From Myxococcales bacterium (GTDB taxonomy: Bacteria; Myxococcota; Polyangia; Polyangiales; Polyangiaceae): 20,347 nucleotides of DNA. The notes under the pieces are model-generated. The model did no database searches and was not told the DNA's origin. It saw only the letters and a list, made by a program, of their open reading frames with translations. Where the stretch lies: positions 1 through 20,347 of the forward strand of contig PLXW01000021.1 in the NCBI GenBank assembly GCA_003151595.1. Direction: 5' to 3'. A program made the translations under genes and the position numbers. This document shows positions 1 to 7,669 of the stretch, piece after piece (positions within the stretch are counted from its first letter, which is position 1; each line of letters starts with the position of its first letter).

Positions 1-92
1 GTCCATTCTGTCACCCCTTAACGGCAACGTGAAAATGTCACCCCATGAGACAGGAGACATTCACGTTGAGTCAGAATGAGCTAAAGCGCGTG
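1..92 (+). mobile_element. Insertion-sequence end with truncated transposase start
   Basis: The 9-base word TGTCACCCC occurs twice in direct orientation (9-17 and 36-44), as in the terminal regions of some insertion sequences. It is followed by a purine-rich ribosome site (AGGAGA, about 53-58) and a TTG start at 66. The first codons read LSQNELKRV, which resembles the start of ISNCY-like transposases. The frame then loses similarity and stops at 156-158 after 30 codons, so the transposase is cut off at about position 90. The family is assigned from memory of related N-termini, not from a search. The rest of the element, if any, lies left of the window. Confidence 0.4.
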
Positions 93-185
93 CAGCGTGG
101 GATACGTGATACCGGATCTCTTTTGCAGTTTGTAGCGCGTCCAGCCCTTGTGATTTAGGACAGCCTTCAGTTTGCAGACGATGAT
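81..185 (-). pseudogene. Fragment of an XRE-family helix-turn-helix gene
   Basis: On the minus strand, in the same frame as mreB but after its stop, the translation reads IIVCKLKAVLNHKGW and then TRYKLQKRSGITYPTLHAL, followed by TAG at 81-83. This matches the first helices of small Cro/C1-type regulators (W-T-x-Y-x-L then S-G-I-x-Y-P-T). There is no ATG, GTG or TTG at the expected beginning, and the frame ends where the insertion-sequence sequence begins. It is best read as a dead regulator fragment cut by the mobile element. Similarity is by eye over about 34 codons, so a chance match is possible. Confidence 0.42.
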
Positions 186-218
186 GGCTGCAGCGTGCGA
201 CGGCGAACCCGAGCCGCG

Positions 219-1349
<1,131 letters not shown>

Positions 1350-1379
1350 CTAGCACGGGGAGGGGGGCTGTCCATTGCT

Positions 1380-1396
1380 CATCCCCTGAGGGGATG
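1380..1396. repeat. Short hairpin, 7-bp stem with TGA loop
   Basis: CATCCCC-TGA-GGGGATG is a perfect 7-bp inverted repeat in the rpmG-mreB gap. With the larger hairpin at 1415-1443 it could help end rpmG transcription, but it has no T-run. Confidence 0.4.
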
Positions 1397-1414
1397 GAAC
1401 GAGACTCTGAACAA

Positions 1415-1443
1415 GCGCGCAGCAGAAAAACCCCGCTGCGCGC
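1415..1443 (-). terminator. Probable hairpin terminator after rpmG
   Basis: GCGCGCAGC (1415-1423) and GCTGCGCGC (1435-1443) are perfect 9-bp arms around an 11-base loop, beginning 14 bases past the rpmG stop. Read on the minus strand, the loop contains GGGGTTTTTCT. There is no T-tract after the stem, so it is not a canonical intrinsic terminator; position and stem strength are the evidence. Confidence 0.4.
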
Positions 1444-1457
1444 ATTCGCTGCCGCGA

Positions 1458-1619
1458 TCAGCCCTTCGAGATCTTCCCCTCTTTGTGCGGGAAGTGCTTC
1501 CGGCACACGGGGCAGAACTTTTTGATCTCGAACTTCTCGGACATCGTCCGCTTGTTCTTCGTGGTCGTGTAGTTCGCGCGGCTGCAATTTCCGCACGTCA
1601 TCTTGATGAGGTCACGCAT
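1458..1619 (-). CDS. rpmG: 50S ribosomal protein L33
   Basis: This 53-residue protein ([17 protein letters not shown], then [20 protein letters not shown]) is bL33, a small component of the large ribosomal subunit near the E site. It carries the four-cysteine zinc-ribbon form, with C9-x2-C12 and C36-x2-C39, so it is the zinc-containing type. Length is normal for the family. A GGAG ribosome site lies about a dozen bases upstream of the ATG. In many bacteria rpmG sits beside tRNA-Trp, secE and nusG; here it stands alone between mreB and the divergent mutM, and none of those partners is in the window. A hairpin follows the stop. Confidence 0.96.
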   Translation of the reverse strand: MRDLIKMTCGNCSRANYTTTKNKRTMSEKFEIKKFCPVCRKHFPHKEGKISKG

Positions 1620-1671
1620 CGGCCAAACTCCAGTGGGGCCCGTAGCGCGGTCGCGCCGTCGGGGGCGGCGA

Positions 1672-1700
1672 AAACTGCGGCATGATGGCCCTCAAGTCAA
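1672..1700 (-). promoter_or_regulatory. Possible sigma-70-type promoter for rpmG
   Basis: In the 109-base gap between rpmG and mutM the minus strand has TTGACT (1700-1695), five of six matches to the -35 consensus. A 17-base spacer later there is only a weak -10 (CAGTTT, 1677-1672). Transcription would start near 1665, giving a leader of about 45 bases. The -35 is good and the -10 poor, so the call is tentative. Confidence 0.28.
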
Positions 1701-1728
1701 GGGGCGTTCGCGCTAGGGTGGCCACCGC

Positions 1729-2541
1729 GTGCCGGAGCTTCCCGAGGTCGAGGTTGCCAGGAGGGTGATTGCGGGCGCGCTCGAAGGGGCGCGCGTTGCG
1801 CGGGTGCACCTGCGCGACGCGCTCGTCGCCGGGGGAATCGAGGCGATCGAGGGGAGGCGCGTCGTGCGCGTCGGGCGGCGGGGGAAGTGGCTGCGAATCG
1901 AGCTCTCGGGCTCGTCGCTCTTGTTCGCGCACCTCGGGATGAGTGGCAAATGGATCGAGGTCGGCGCGGACGACGCGATCGTTCGGCACGAACGGGCGCG
2001 GATCGAAGTGAAGCGCGGGAAGGCTCGCGCGGCCGTGGCCTACGTGGACACGCGCAGGCTCGGGCGCATCCGCGTCGCGCGCGAGGATTCGAAGACCTGG
2101 AAGGCGCTGGGGCCCGACGTGCTCGACGACGGGATCGACGTGAGCACGCTTCACGAGGCGCTTCACGCCAAGCGGCGCACGGTCAAAGAAGCGCTCCTCG
2201 ACCAGCGCATCCTCGCCGGCGTCGGCAACATCCACGCGATCGAAGCGCTGTGGCGCGCGGAGATCGATCCGCGATCGCGAACCGACGCCCTCACGCTCGA
2301 CGACGTTCGCGAGCTTGCCCGCGGCATCCGCGCGTCGATCGCGTTCGGTCTCCGGCTGTATGAGAGCTCGCCGCGCGAGTCGCGCGTCGCCTACGTCAAC
2401 GACGCGGGCGGCGCGAACCCGTACCGCATCTACGATCGCGACGGCGAACCGTGCCCGCGATGCAAGACGCTGCTCAGCAAGATCGTCCTCGGTGGCCGTG
2501 GAACCACGTTCTGCTCGGGATGCCAGCGGCGCGTGAAATAG
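1729..2541 (+). CDS. mutM: Formamidopyrimidine-DNA glycosylase (Fpg/Nei family)
   Basis: This base-excision-repair enzyme removes 8-oxoguanine and ring-opened purines, then cuts the DNA by beta/delta elimination. The product starts PELPEVE, where Pro2 is the catalytic nucleophile and Glu3 the acid; Lys53 (RRGKWL) matches E. coli Lys57. The helix-two-turn-helix motif is GVGNIHAIEALW. The C-terminal zinc finger has C242-x2-C245 and C262-x2-C265 with its DNA-contacting arginine in GGRGTTF. Length (270) is typical. The GTG start is fixed because Pro2 must follow it; AGGG lies about 10 bases upstream. The wedge motif is DTRRLG instead of DPRRFG, so the E. coli Phe111 position is Leu. The segment before the zinc finger (RVAYVNDAGGANPYRIYDR) also departs from E. 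coli Fpg. It diverges from rpmG and converges on the RRM gene. Confidence 0.93.
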   Translation: MPELPEVEVARRVIAGALEGARVARVHLRDALVAGGIEAIEGRRVVRVGRRGKWLRIELSGSSLLFAHLGMSGKWIEVGADDAIVRHERARIEVKRGKARAAVAYVDTRRLGRIRVAREDSKTWKALGPDVLDDGIDVSTLHEALHAKRRTVKEALLDQRILAGVGNIHAIEALWRAEIDPRSRTDALTLDDVRELARGIRASIAFGLRLYESSPRESRVAYVNDAGGANPYRIYDRDGEPCPRCKTLLSKIVLGGRGTTFCSGCQRRVK

Positions 2542-2544
2542 CTG

Positions 2545-2560
2545 TCGTGCTGAGGCACGA
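2545..2560. repeat. Short hairpin after mutM
   Basis: TCGTGC-TGAG-GCACGA is a perfect 6-bp stem with a 4-base loop beginning four bases past the mutM stop. It lies beside the larger palindromic repeat and may be part of the same repeat unit or help end mutM transcription. Confidence 0.4.
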
Positions 2561-2570
2561 AACAGAGCGC

Positions 2571-2645
2571 TGTCATCCTGAGGAGCGAAGCGACGAAGGA
2601 TCTCCACGGGCCCCGCGGAGATCCTTCGCTGCGCTCAGGATGACA
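2571..2645. repeat. Palindromic intergenic repeat (REP/MITE-like)
   Basis: The left arm (2571-2605) starts TGTCATCCTGAG and ends GAAGGATCTCC; the right arm (2617-2645) is its inverse. The outer 12 bp and inner 11 bp pair perfectly, separated by an asymmetric bulge (12 against 6 bases), around an 11-base loop. This CATCCTGAG...GAAGGATCTC palindrome resembles repeats scattered in many high-G+C soil bacterial genomes, where its translation often appears as false ORFs reading HPERSEGSP. It sits exactly between the convergent mutM and RRM genes, where the long hairpin could act as a two-way transcription stop. Being a dispersed repeat is from general knowledge; only one copy is in this window. Confidence 0.75.
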
Positions 2646-2691
2646 ATGAAAGGTCGGGGATGACAGCGGGGGGAGGGAGTCCCCCGCGCGA

Positions 2692-3648
2692 TCAATCTTC
2701 GTCGCCGCCCGTGCCGCCGGTGCCCGTGCCGCCGGTGCTCCAGTCGTCGTCCTTCGTGCCGCCGCGACCGCCTTCGAAGCGGCGCTTCTTCGGGCCGTCT
2801 TCGTTGTTGTTCGTGTGCCGGCGCTTGCGATCGTCGAACGTCTTGCGGACCGGTGCAGAGCTGCCGCCGCCACCGCCGCCACCGAACCCGGGGGGAGGGG
2901 GACCGCCGTAGCCGCCACCACCGCCACCGCCGCCGGCGTATCCACCGCCGCCACCGCCGCCGGCGTATCCACCGCCGCCGCCCGCCGGACGCTCGCCCTT
3001 CGGATGGGCGAGGTTGATGATGAGCCGCCGCCCGCGGAGGTCTGCCGTCTTGAGCGCTTCGGAGGCCGACTTCGCGCTCTCCGGGCTCGACATGGTGACG
3101 AAGCCGAAGCCGCGTTTGCGACCGTCGGGATCCATCGGCAAGTGAACGCGCGCGACCTGACCAGCCGCGACGCCGTTGATCAACGTCTCGAGCTCGACTT
3201 GAGTGCAGTCGTACGGGAGGTTGCCGACGTACAGCGTGCGGTCGGGCGCGCCTGCGCCACCACCGCCGCCGCCTGCGAAGCCACCGGGGCGCGGACCGGC
3301 CCCCGGAGGACCAGCTGCGCCTGCGCCGAACGTGCGCGGACCCGGAGCTCCGGGACCCGCACCCATTCCCATTCCATCACGACGCGGAGGCTCGTTCTGG
3401 AACGGACGGACGGAGATTGATTTGCCCCCCTGCATCGAGCCGTCGAGCGCGTCGCGCGCGGCTTGAGCCTCGGCTGGCGTAGACAGCGTGACGAACCCGA
3501 ATCCGCGCGGCCGTCCAGTCGCGCGATCCTTCGGAAGACTGACGTTGACGACTGTCCCGCCCGTCGCTTCGAAGAGTTGCTTTAGTACGTCTTCAGACAC
3601 GCTGTCGGGCAGCCCTGCCACGAACAGCTTCGCTTCCTCATTCGCCAT
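2692..3648 (-). CDS. Two-RRM glycine-rich RNA-binding protein
   Basis: The 318-residue product has two RNA-recognition motifs. RRM1 covers about residues 6-82, with RNP2 LFVAGL (8-13) and RNP1 RGFGFVTL (48-55). RRM2 covers about 137-215, with LYVGNL (139-144) and RGFGFVTM (179-186). A Gly/Pro/Met linker (about 92-135) joins them. After RRM2 comes a Gly-rich region with YAGG repeats (about 222-262), a basic patch (DRKRRH, GPKKRR) and a Gly/Thr/Asp acidic tail. RRMs with conserved aromatic RNP1 residues bind single-stranded RNA; bacterial single-RRM proteins are often cold- or stress-linked. Two RRMs plus a long disordered tail resembles eukaryotic hnRNPs and could support condensation, which is inference. 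ATG at 3648 has GGAG upstream; the longer frame from 3747 covers the putative promoter. Confidence 0.9.
   Translation of the reverse strand: MANEEAKLFVAGLPDSVSEDVLKQLFEATGGTVVNVSLPKDRATGRPRGFGFVTLSTPAEAQAARDALDGSMQGGKSISVRPFQNEPPRRDGMGMGAGPGAPGPRTFGAGAAGPPGAGPRPGGFAGGGGGGAGAPDRTLYVGNLPYDCTQVELETLINGVAAGQVARVHLPMDPDGRKRGFGFVTMSSPESAKSASEALKTADLRGRRLIINLAHPKGERPAGGGGGYAGGGGGGGYAGGGGGGGGYGGPPPPGFGGGGGGGSSAPVRKTFDDRKRRHTNNNEDGPKKRRFEGGRGGTKDDDWSTGGTGTGGTGGDED
2908..2988 (-). repeat. 27-bp tandem repeats coding Gly-Tyr-Ala segments
   Basis: Three imperfect 27-base units (2908-2934, 2935-2961, 2962-2988) encode poly-Gly interrupted by Tyr-Ala or Tyr-Gly in the tail of the RRM protein. The last two are nearly identical, so copy number may vary by slippage. 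Confidence 0.6.
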
Positions 3649-3719
3649 CGAAAACTCCGGAACCTCCGTCTTCCAATTGTCCTTCCGAGCAACGCCGCAG
3701 GCGAGCCCGAACTCCATGT

Positions 3720-3747
3720 ACGATATCTCGCGGGGACTCTCCGTCAA
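3720..3747 (-). promoter_or_regulatory. Probable sigma-70-type promoter of the RRM gene
   Basis: The minus strand has TTGACG (3747-3742), a 16-base spacer, and TATCGT (3725-3720), matching five and four of six consensus bases. Transcription would begin near 3713, leaving a leader of about 65 bases before the ATG at 3648. It lies in the 153-base gap after the histidine kinase gene and would give the RRM gene its own control. Near 3778-3810 the same gap holds two short inverted repeats (CGCGT-TTC-ACGCG and CGAGGG-7-CCCTCG, the second overlapping the kinase stop) that may weakly end kinase transcription. Confidence 0.42.
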
Positions 3748-3801
3748 CGGGCTCGCGCGAGGAAGACGCGGCTTTCACGCGTTTCACGCGACGAGGGAAA
3801 G

Positions 3802-5448
3802 TCACCCTCGAGGTGGAGGGGCGTTTTTGCCTTCAATTTCCCGCGTGAAGAGCTCCCCGCTAGAGCCCTGCCTGCTCCCCGCCGCGGCCGGGATCGTGAA
3901 GACGAAGGTTGCGCCTGGCCCCGTTTGCGCCCCTTCGACCCACGCGCGACCTCCGTGGCTCTCGGCGATGTGCTTCACGAGCGCGAGGCCGATGCCGCTC
4001 CCGCGCACGCGGACGGCGGCGTCGTCGCCTTCGCGGCGGACTCCGCGCACGAAGCGCTCGAAGATCCGATGGCGATCTTCCTCGGGCACGCCGGGCCCTT
4101 CGTCGATCACGCGCACGGCGATGGAGCCGCGCTCTTCGGTCGCGCGCACGGTGACGCGCTTGCCGTTCGGTGCGTACTTGAGCGCGTTGTCGACCAGGTT
4201 GATGACCGCGAGTTGAATCGCGCGCTCGTCGATCTTCGCCAGCGGCAAGTTGGGCGCGACGTCGACGACGAGCTGCACCGCGTCCTTCTCCGCGCGGTAC
4301 CGATAGACGTTCGCCGCCTTGGCCACCGCTTCACCGACGTCGCCGCTGAGCAGCTCGTAAGCGTCGCGCCCGCTCCGTTCGACCTTCGCGAAGTCGAGCA
4401 CGTTCTCGATCAGGTTCGAGAGGCGCTCGCTCTCGCGCACGATGATGTCGAGGTACTCCTGCCGCTTCTCTTCGCTGGCCACGCGCCCCGACTGGAGCAT
4501 CTCGCCGAACATGCGGACGAGCGCCAGCGGCGTCTTCAATTCGTGGCTCACGTTGGCGACGAACTCGCTCTTCAACGCCGACACGCGCCGCTCTTTCTCG
4601 GCCGCGACGAGGATGGTGGCGATGCCCGCCACGATGACGATGCACGACAGGAGCAGCATCACGAGCTCGAGCGAGCGGCGGTTCTGCACGCGCGACGTGA
4701 GCTCGGCGGCGGCCTTGGGCGAGACTTGAAGGCGCCAGTTGTAGAGCGTCGTCGGGAAGCGAACGCCGACGGTGAACTCGCTCGAGCGAAGCGGCGGGCC
4801 GAAGATGATGCGCCCCTCTTCGTCGATGACGTCGACGCGATTCGCCGGCGCCGTCGCGGCCTCGGAATAGATGCGCGGGAGCGCGTCTTTCACGATGCGC
4901 CCGATGTCGTGCCAGGCGACGACGACGTAGCGCTTCTCGTTCCACTCCTTCTGCCAGTAGCTCACGAGGTAGCTCTGTCCGCCGTACTCGTGGTGGAGAT
5001 GGCGCAGCTCGTCGGGAGGCTGCTGCGCGAGATCCATGTCGTTCGTCATGCGGCGAACGAGCAAGCGTCGAAACGATTCTTCTTCGGACCACGGGCCGCT
5101 CGCGCGCGACGCGAAGGCGATCACGTCGCGCGACGCGTCGAGCACGATCACCGCGCGCACCGTCGGCGTCTCGCGCTGCGCGGTGGGGAGCCAGCGCTCG
5201 TTCAGCGCGTCGAGGTGCGCAGGATCGGCGATGGCGATGACGACGTTGTCTTGCTCGATGATCTGCTTGTCGAGGCGATCGGCCTTCTCGCCGGCCAGCG
5301 CGATCGTCGCCTCGAGCACCGACTGCTGGCGCAGCTTCTCGACCTGGAACGTCGTGCGGAAGGTGAAGTAGGCGACGATGGCGACGGCCACGAGGACGAT
5401 CGGCAAGAGCACGAAGCTCGCGAGACGATCGCGCCGCGTCTTGTCCAT
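3802..5448 (-). CDS. Membrane sensor histidine kinase
   Basis: This is a 548-residue two-component sensor. Transmembrane helix 1 spans about 11-30 and helix 2 about 261-283, enclosing a periplasmic sensor region of about 230 residues of unrecognised fold. The cytoplasmic part has a dimerisation/phosphoacceptor domain with SHELKTPL (His302) and an ATPase domain with N box NLVDNALKYAP (about 417-427), G1 DEGPGVP (449-455), F box FERF, and G2 GSGIGLALVK (about 483-492). It should autophosphorylate His302 and pass phosphate to a response regulator, but none is encoded here. There is no HAMP domain between TM2 and the kinase core, only a short linker. It follows the GAF gene by 18 bases, so the two are probably co-transcribed. 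The ATG has only a weak ribosome site. Confidence 0.93.
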   Translation of the reverse strand: MDKTRRDRLASFVLLPIVLVAVAIVAYFTFRTTFQVEKLRQQSVLEATIALAGEKADRLDKQIIEQDNVVIAIADPAHLDALNERWLPTAQRETPTVRAVIVLDASRDVIAFASRASGPWSEEESFRRLLVRRMTNDMDLAQQPPDELRHLHHEYGGQSYLVSYWQKEWNEKRYVVVAWHDIGRIVKDALPRIYSEAATAPANRVDVIDEEGRIIFGPPLRSSEFTVGVRFPTTLYNWRLQVSPKAAAELTSRVQNRRSLELVMLLLSCIVIVAGIATILVAAEKERRVSALKSEFVANVSHELKTPLALVRMFGEMLQSGRVASEEKRQEYLDIIVRESERLSNLIENVLDFAKVERSGRDAYELLSGDVGEAVAKAANVYRYRAEKDAVQLVVDVAPNLPLAKIDERAIQLAVINLVDNALKYAPNGKRVTVRATEERGSIAVRVIDEGPGVPEEDRHRIFERFVRGVRREGDDAAVRVRGSGIGLALVKHIAESHGGRAWVEGAQTGPGATFVFTIPAAAGSRQGSSGELFTREIEGKNAPPPRG

Positions 5449-5466
5449 CCGATCAACGGCGCCGCA

Positions 5467-7542
5467 TCAACCGGGGGGAGGCACGCTTCGCGTGATGCGC
5501 GCAGGATCGAGCTGCATCCCGATGGTGGCCACGAACTCACCGAACTGCTCGGCGAGGTAGTCGACCGCGTTCCCTTCTTCGTCGGTGAAGGGGATGCCGT
5601 CGAGCGGGTTCACGAGCTCGAGGACGCCGAGGAAGCGCCCGCCTTTCATGACGGGCGAGATGATGACGCTCAGAGCGCCGCCGAGGGTCGCGAAGCGATC
5701 GGCGGCCTGGACCGCTTCGTCGGTGCGCGCATCGGGGAGCACGATCGCGCGGCGCTTGCGCATGGCGGCGGAGAGCACCGGCTCGTTCTCGGCATGGCGC
5801 CGATTGAGCAGCGGGTCGACGCCGATGCCGGCGACGCAAGCGATGACGTACTCGCGGCGATCGATGTCGTAGAGGTGCACGATGCCGGCGCGCGACGGGA
5901 TCATGTCGAGCGCGAGGGCCAGGACGTAGTCGCCCCCTTCGACGACGTCGCGCGCGAAGTTGAGCTCGTGCATCGCCTCGAACAGGTTCGCGATCAGCTC
6001 GTCGCCGCTGGCGCGCCTTCCCCCCGCGAGCGGACGAAGCGACGGGCGGGACGGCGTCGGCGTGAGGCGAGGATTCGAGCGTTGCGACGAATCACTCGCG
6101 CGACGATTCGGCCCCGTCCCTCCGACGCTGGGCGCGGGCGCCGGAACAGGGGCGGGCGGTGCGACGTGCGCGAGAGGGGGCTCTTGCGTCTGAATCGCGA
6201 ACGGCATCGGGAACGCGCCGGCCGGGGGCGGAGCTTCGAACGGCGCGGCGACCGCGGGAGGTGCCGGCGGCGGTGGCGCGAACGGGTTCGGCGCGATCGG
6301 TTGCGGGGCGACGTGTTGCTGCGCGACGGGCTGGGGCGCGGCCATCACCGGCGGTGCAGGCGCGCCGAACGCCGGAACGGGAACACCCGGCGGAAGCGGC
6401 GCGCTCCCCGGCGCGAATGGATCGACCGGAGCGGGGACGAACGGCGCGACGAACGGATTGTTCGTGGCCGGCGGCGGCGGTGCGGAGTGAGGCTGCGGCG
6501 GCTGCACCGACGGGGGATGCACCGGAGCGACGTGCGACACCGGAGGCGCTGACGGCGCGGGAAACGCGACCGGCGCGGGCGCAGCGGAGACGGGCGGCGC
6601 GGCCATCGGGGCGGGCGGCGCGGCAACCGGCGCCGGCGGCGCGGCGATCATCGGAGGGGGACGAATCGACGACGGCGTCGGCCTCCTCGGAAACACGACC
6701 TGCGGCTCTCCGCGCCAGTCTTTCCACGACAGCGTCGCCAGCGGCGGCACAGGCGGGCGCCCTTGAAACACCGTGTCGAACACGGCGAGGTTCACGAACT
6801 TCCCCGGCCGCGCCGCCGCGATCGACGAGCGCACCAGCCCGAGCTGCGTGCGCAGAAGTCGCTCACCCGCCGCTTCGTCGACGCCGCGCGCCACGGTGAA
6901 CACGTACTCGCGGTACGTCAGCGGAAGCCGCTCGGTCGGATCGTGCTCGCGCTTGAAGATGACCTGCGTCGCCGGAACCGGGAGCGACGGCTCGCTCGGC
7001 GGCGCGGGCGGAACGTGCGGCGCGGGCGGCGGCGCCAGGTGCGGAGCCGACGGCAGCGCCGCGTCGAAGTGAAGCGCCTCGGTGCGAATGGTCGCGTCGG
7101 CGCTCCCGCCGTTCGTCGGCGCGAAGGCCAGGATCGGTGTGGGGGCCGCAGGCGCCGCAGAAGGCTTCGCATTCGCAGGTTTTGCCGGGGGGGGCGGCGG
7201 GGGCGGAGGCTTCTTCTTCGGCGCGACGGACGGAGACGCGGCCACCGCGGCCTCTGCGGGAGCTTCGTGCGGTGCCGGGCGGGGCGGTACGCTCGGGCCA
7301 GCCGGCGCGGCGGCAGGCTTCGCAGCGGTCGCGAGATCGGTCAGCGGCGCGTCGTCGGCGGCGCGCTTCACGTCGAAGCGGAGGCGCGCGAGCGGATCGA
7401 CCGCGCGATACCCCTCGTCGAGCAGCTCGATCGAGAACCCGCTGATCGGCCCCTTTTCCCCGCGCGCCGTGCGCGCCGCCTGCAGCGCCCGCTGCCACGA
7501 CTCGGCCTCGACGACGACGGACTGGGCGTCCGTCTTATCCAT
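5467..7542 (-). CDS. GAF-domain protein with long Pro/Ala-rich linkers
   Basis: The 691-residue protein has a C-terminal GAF domain in roughly the last 180 residues (from about DELIANLFEAMHEL; GGRFLGVLELVNP is the typical GAF end strand). GAF domains bind small ligands or act as dimer sensors. N-terminal to it are a small conserved-looking segment (about 10-70), a Pro/Ala-rich stretch, a second folded-looking segment (TERLPLTYREYVFTVARG to PQVVFPRR), then about 200 residues rich in Pro and Ala. No output domain was found, so it may feed the adjacent histidine kinase. The ATG at 7542 is chosen because GAGG lies 8 bases upstream; ATGs at 7548 and 7569 are less well placed. No membrane segment was seen. 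The exact role is unknown. Confidence 0.82.
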   Translation of the reverse strand: MDKTDAQSVVVEAESWQRALQAARTARGEKGPISGFSIELLDEGYRAVDPLARLRFDVKRAADDAPLTDLATAAKPAAAPAGPSVPPRPAPHEAPAEAAVAASPSVAPKKKPPPPPPPPAKPANAKPSAAPAAPTPILAFAPTNGGSADATIRTEALHFDAALPSAPHLAPPPAPHVPPAPPSEPSLPVPATQVIFKREHDPTERLPLTYREYVFTVARGVDEAAGERLLRTQLGLVRSSIAAARPGKFVNLAVFDTVFQGRPPVPPLATLSWKDWRGEPQVVFPRRPTPSSIRPPPMIAAPPAPVAAPPAPMAAPPVSAAPAPVAFPAPSAPPVSHVAPVHPPSVQPPQPHSAPPPPATNNPFVAPFVPAPVDPFAPGSAPLPPGVPVPAFGAPAPPVMAAPQPVAQQHVAPQPIAPNPFAPPPPAPPAVAAPFEAPPPAGAFPMPFAIQTQEPPLAHVAPPAPVPAPAPSVGGTGPNRRASDSSQRSNPRLTPTPSRPSLRPLAGGRRASGDELIANLFEAMHELNFARDVVEGGDYVLALALDMIPSRAGIVHLYDIDRREYVIACVAGIGVDPLLNRRHAENEPVLSAAMRKRRAIVLPDARTDEAVQAADRFATLGGALSVIISPVMKGGRFLGVLELVNPLDGIPFTDEEGNAVDYLAEQFGEFVATIGMQLDPARITRSVPPPG

Positions 7543-7669
7543 CGACATGACCTCGACGTGCCAGCGCATCAGGGATCGACTCGGGGCGTTTGCAGCGCGG
7601 ACCTCGCGCACGCCGCCCCATCTTGCACGGCGCCAGCGCCTACGCGCAAGCCGCTCGAAGCGTTCCGGA

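Noticed and set aside
2571..2645. Possible small coding regions across the palindrome (translations such as HPERSEGSP)
   Set aside because: These are the well-known false translations of the repeat; the sequence is a hairpin, not a gene.
3925..6552. 875-codon plus-strand open frame opposite the histidine kinase and GAF genes
   Set aside because: Its translation is Arg/Asp/Val/His-rich with no domain, while the opposite strand has complete kinase and GAF motifs. Long antisense frames are expected at this G+C content.
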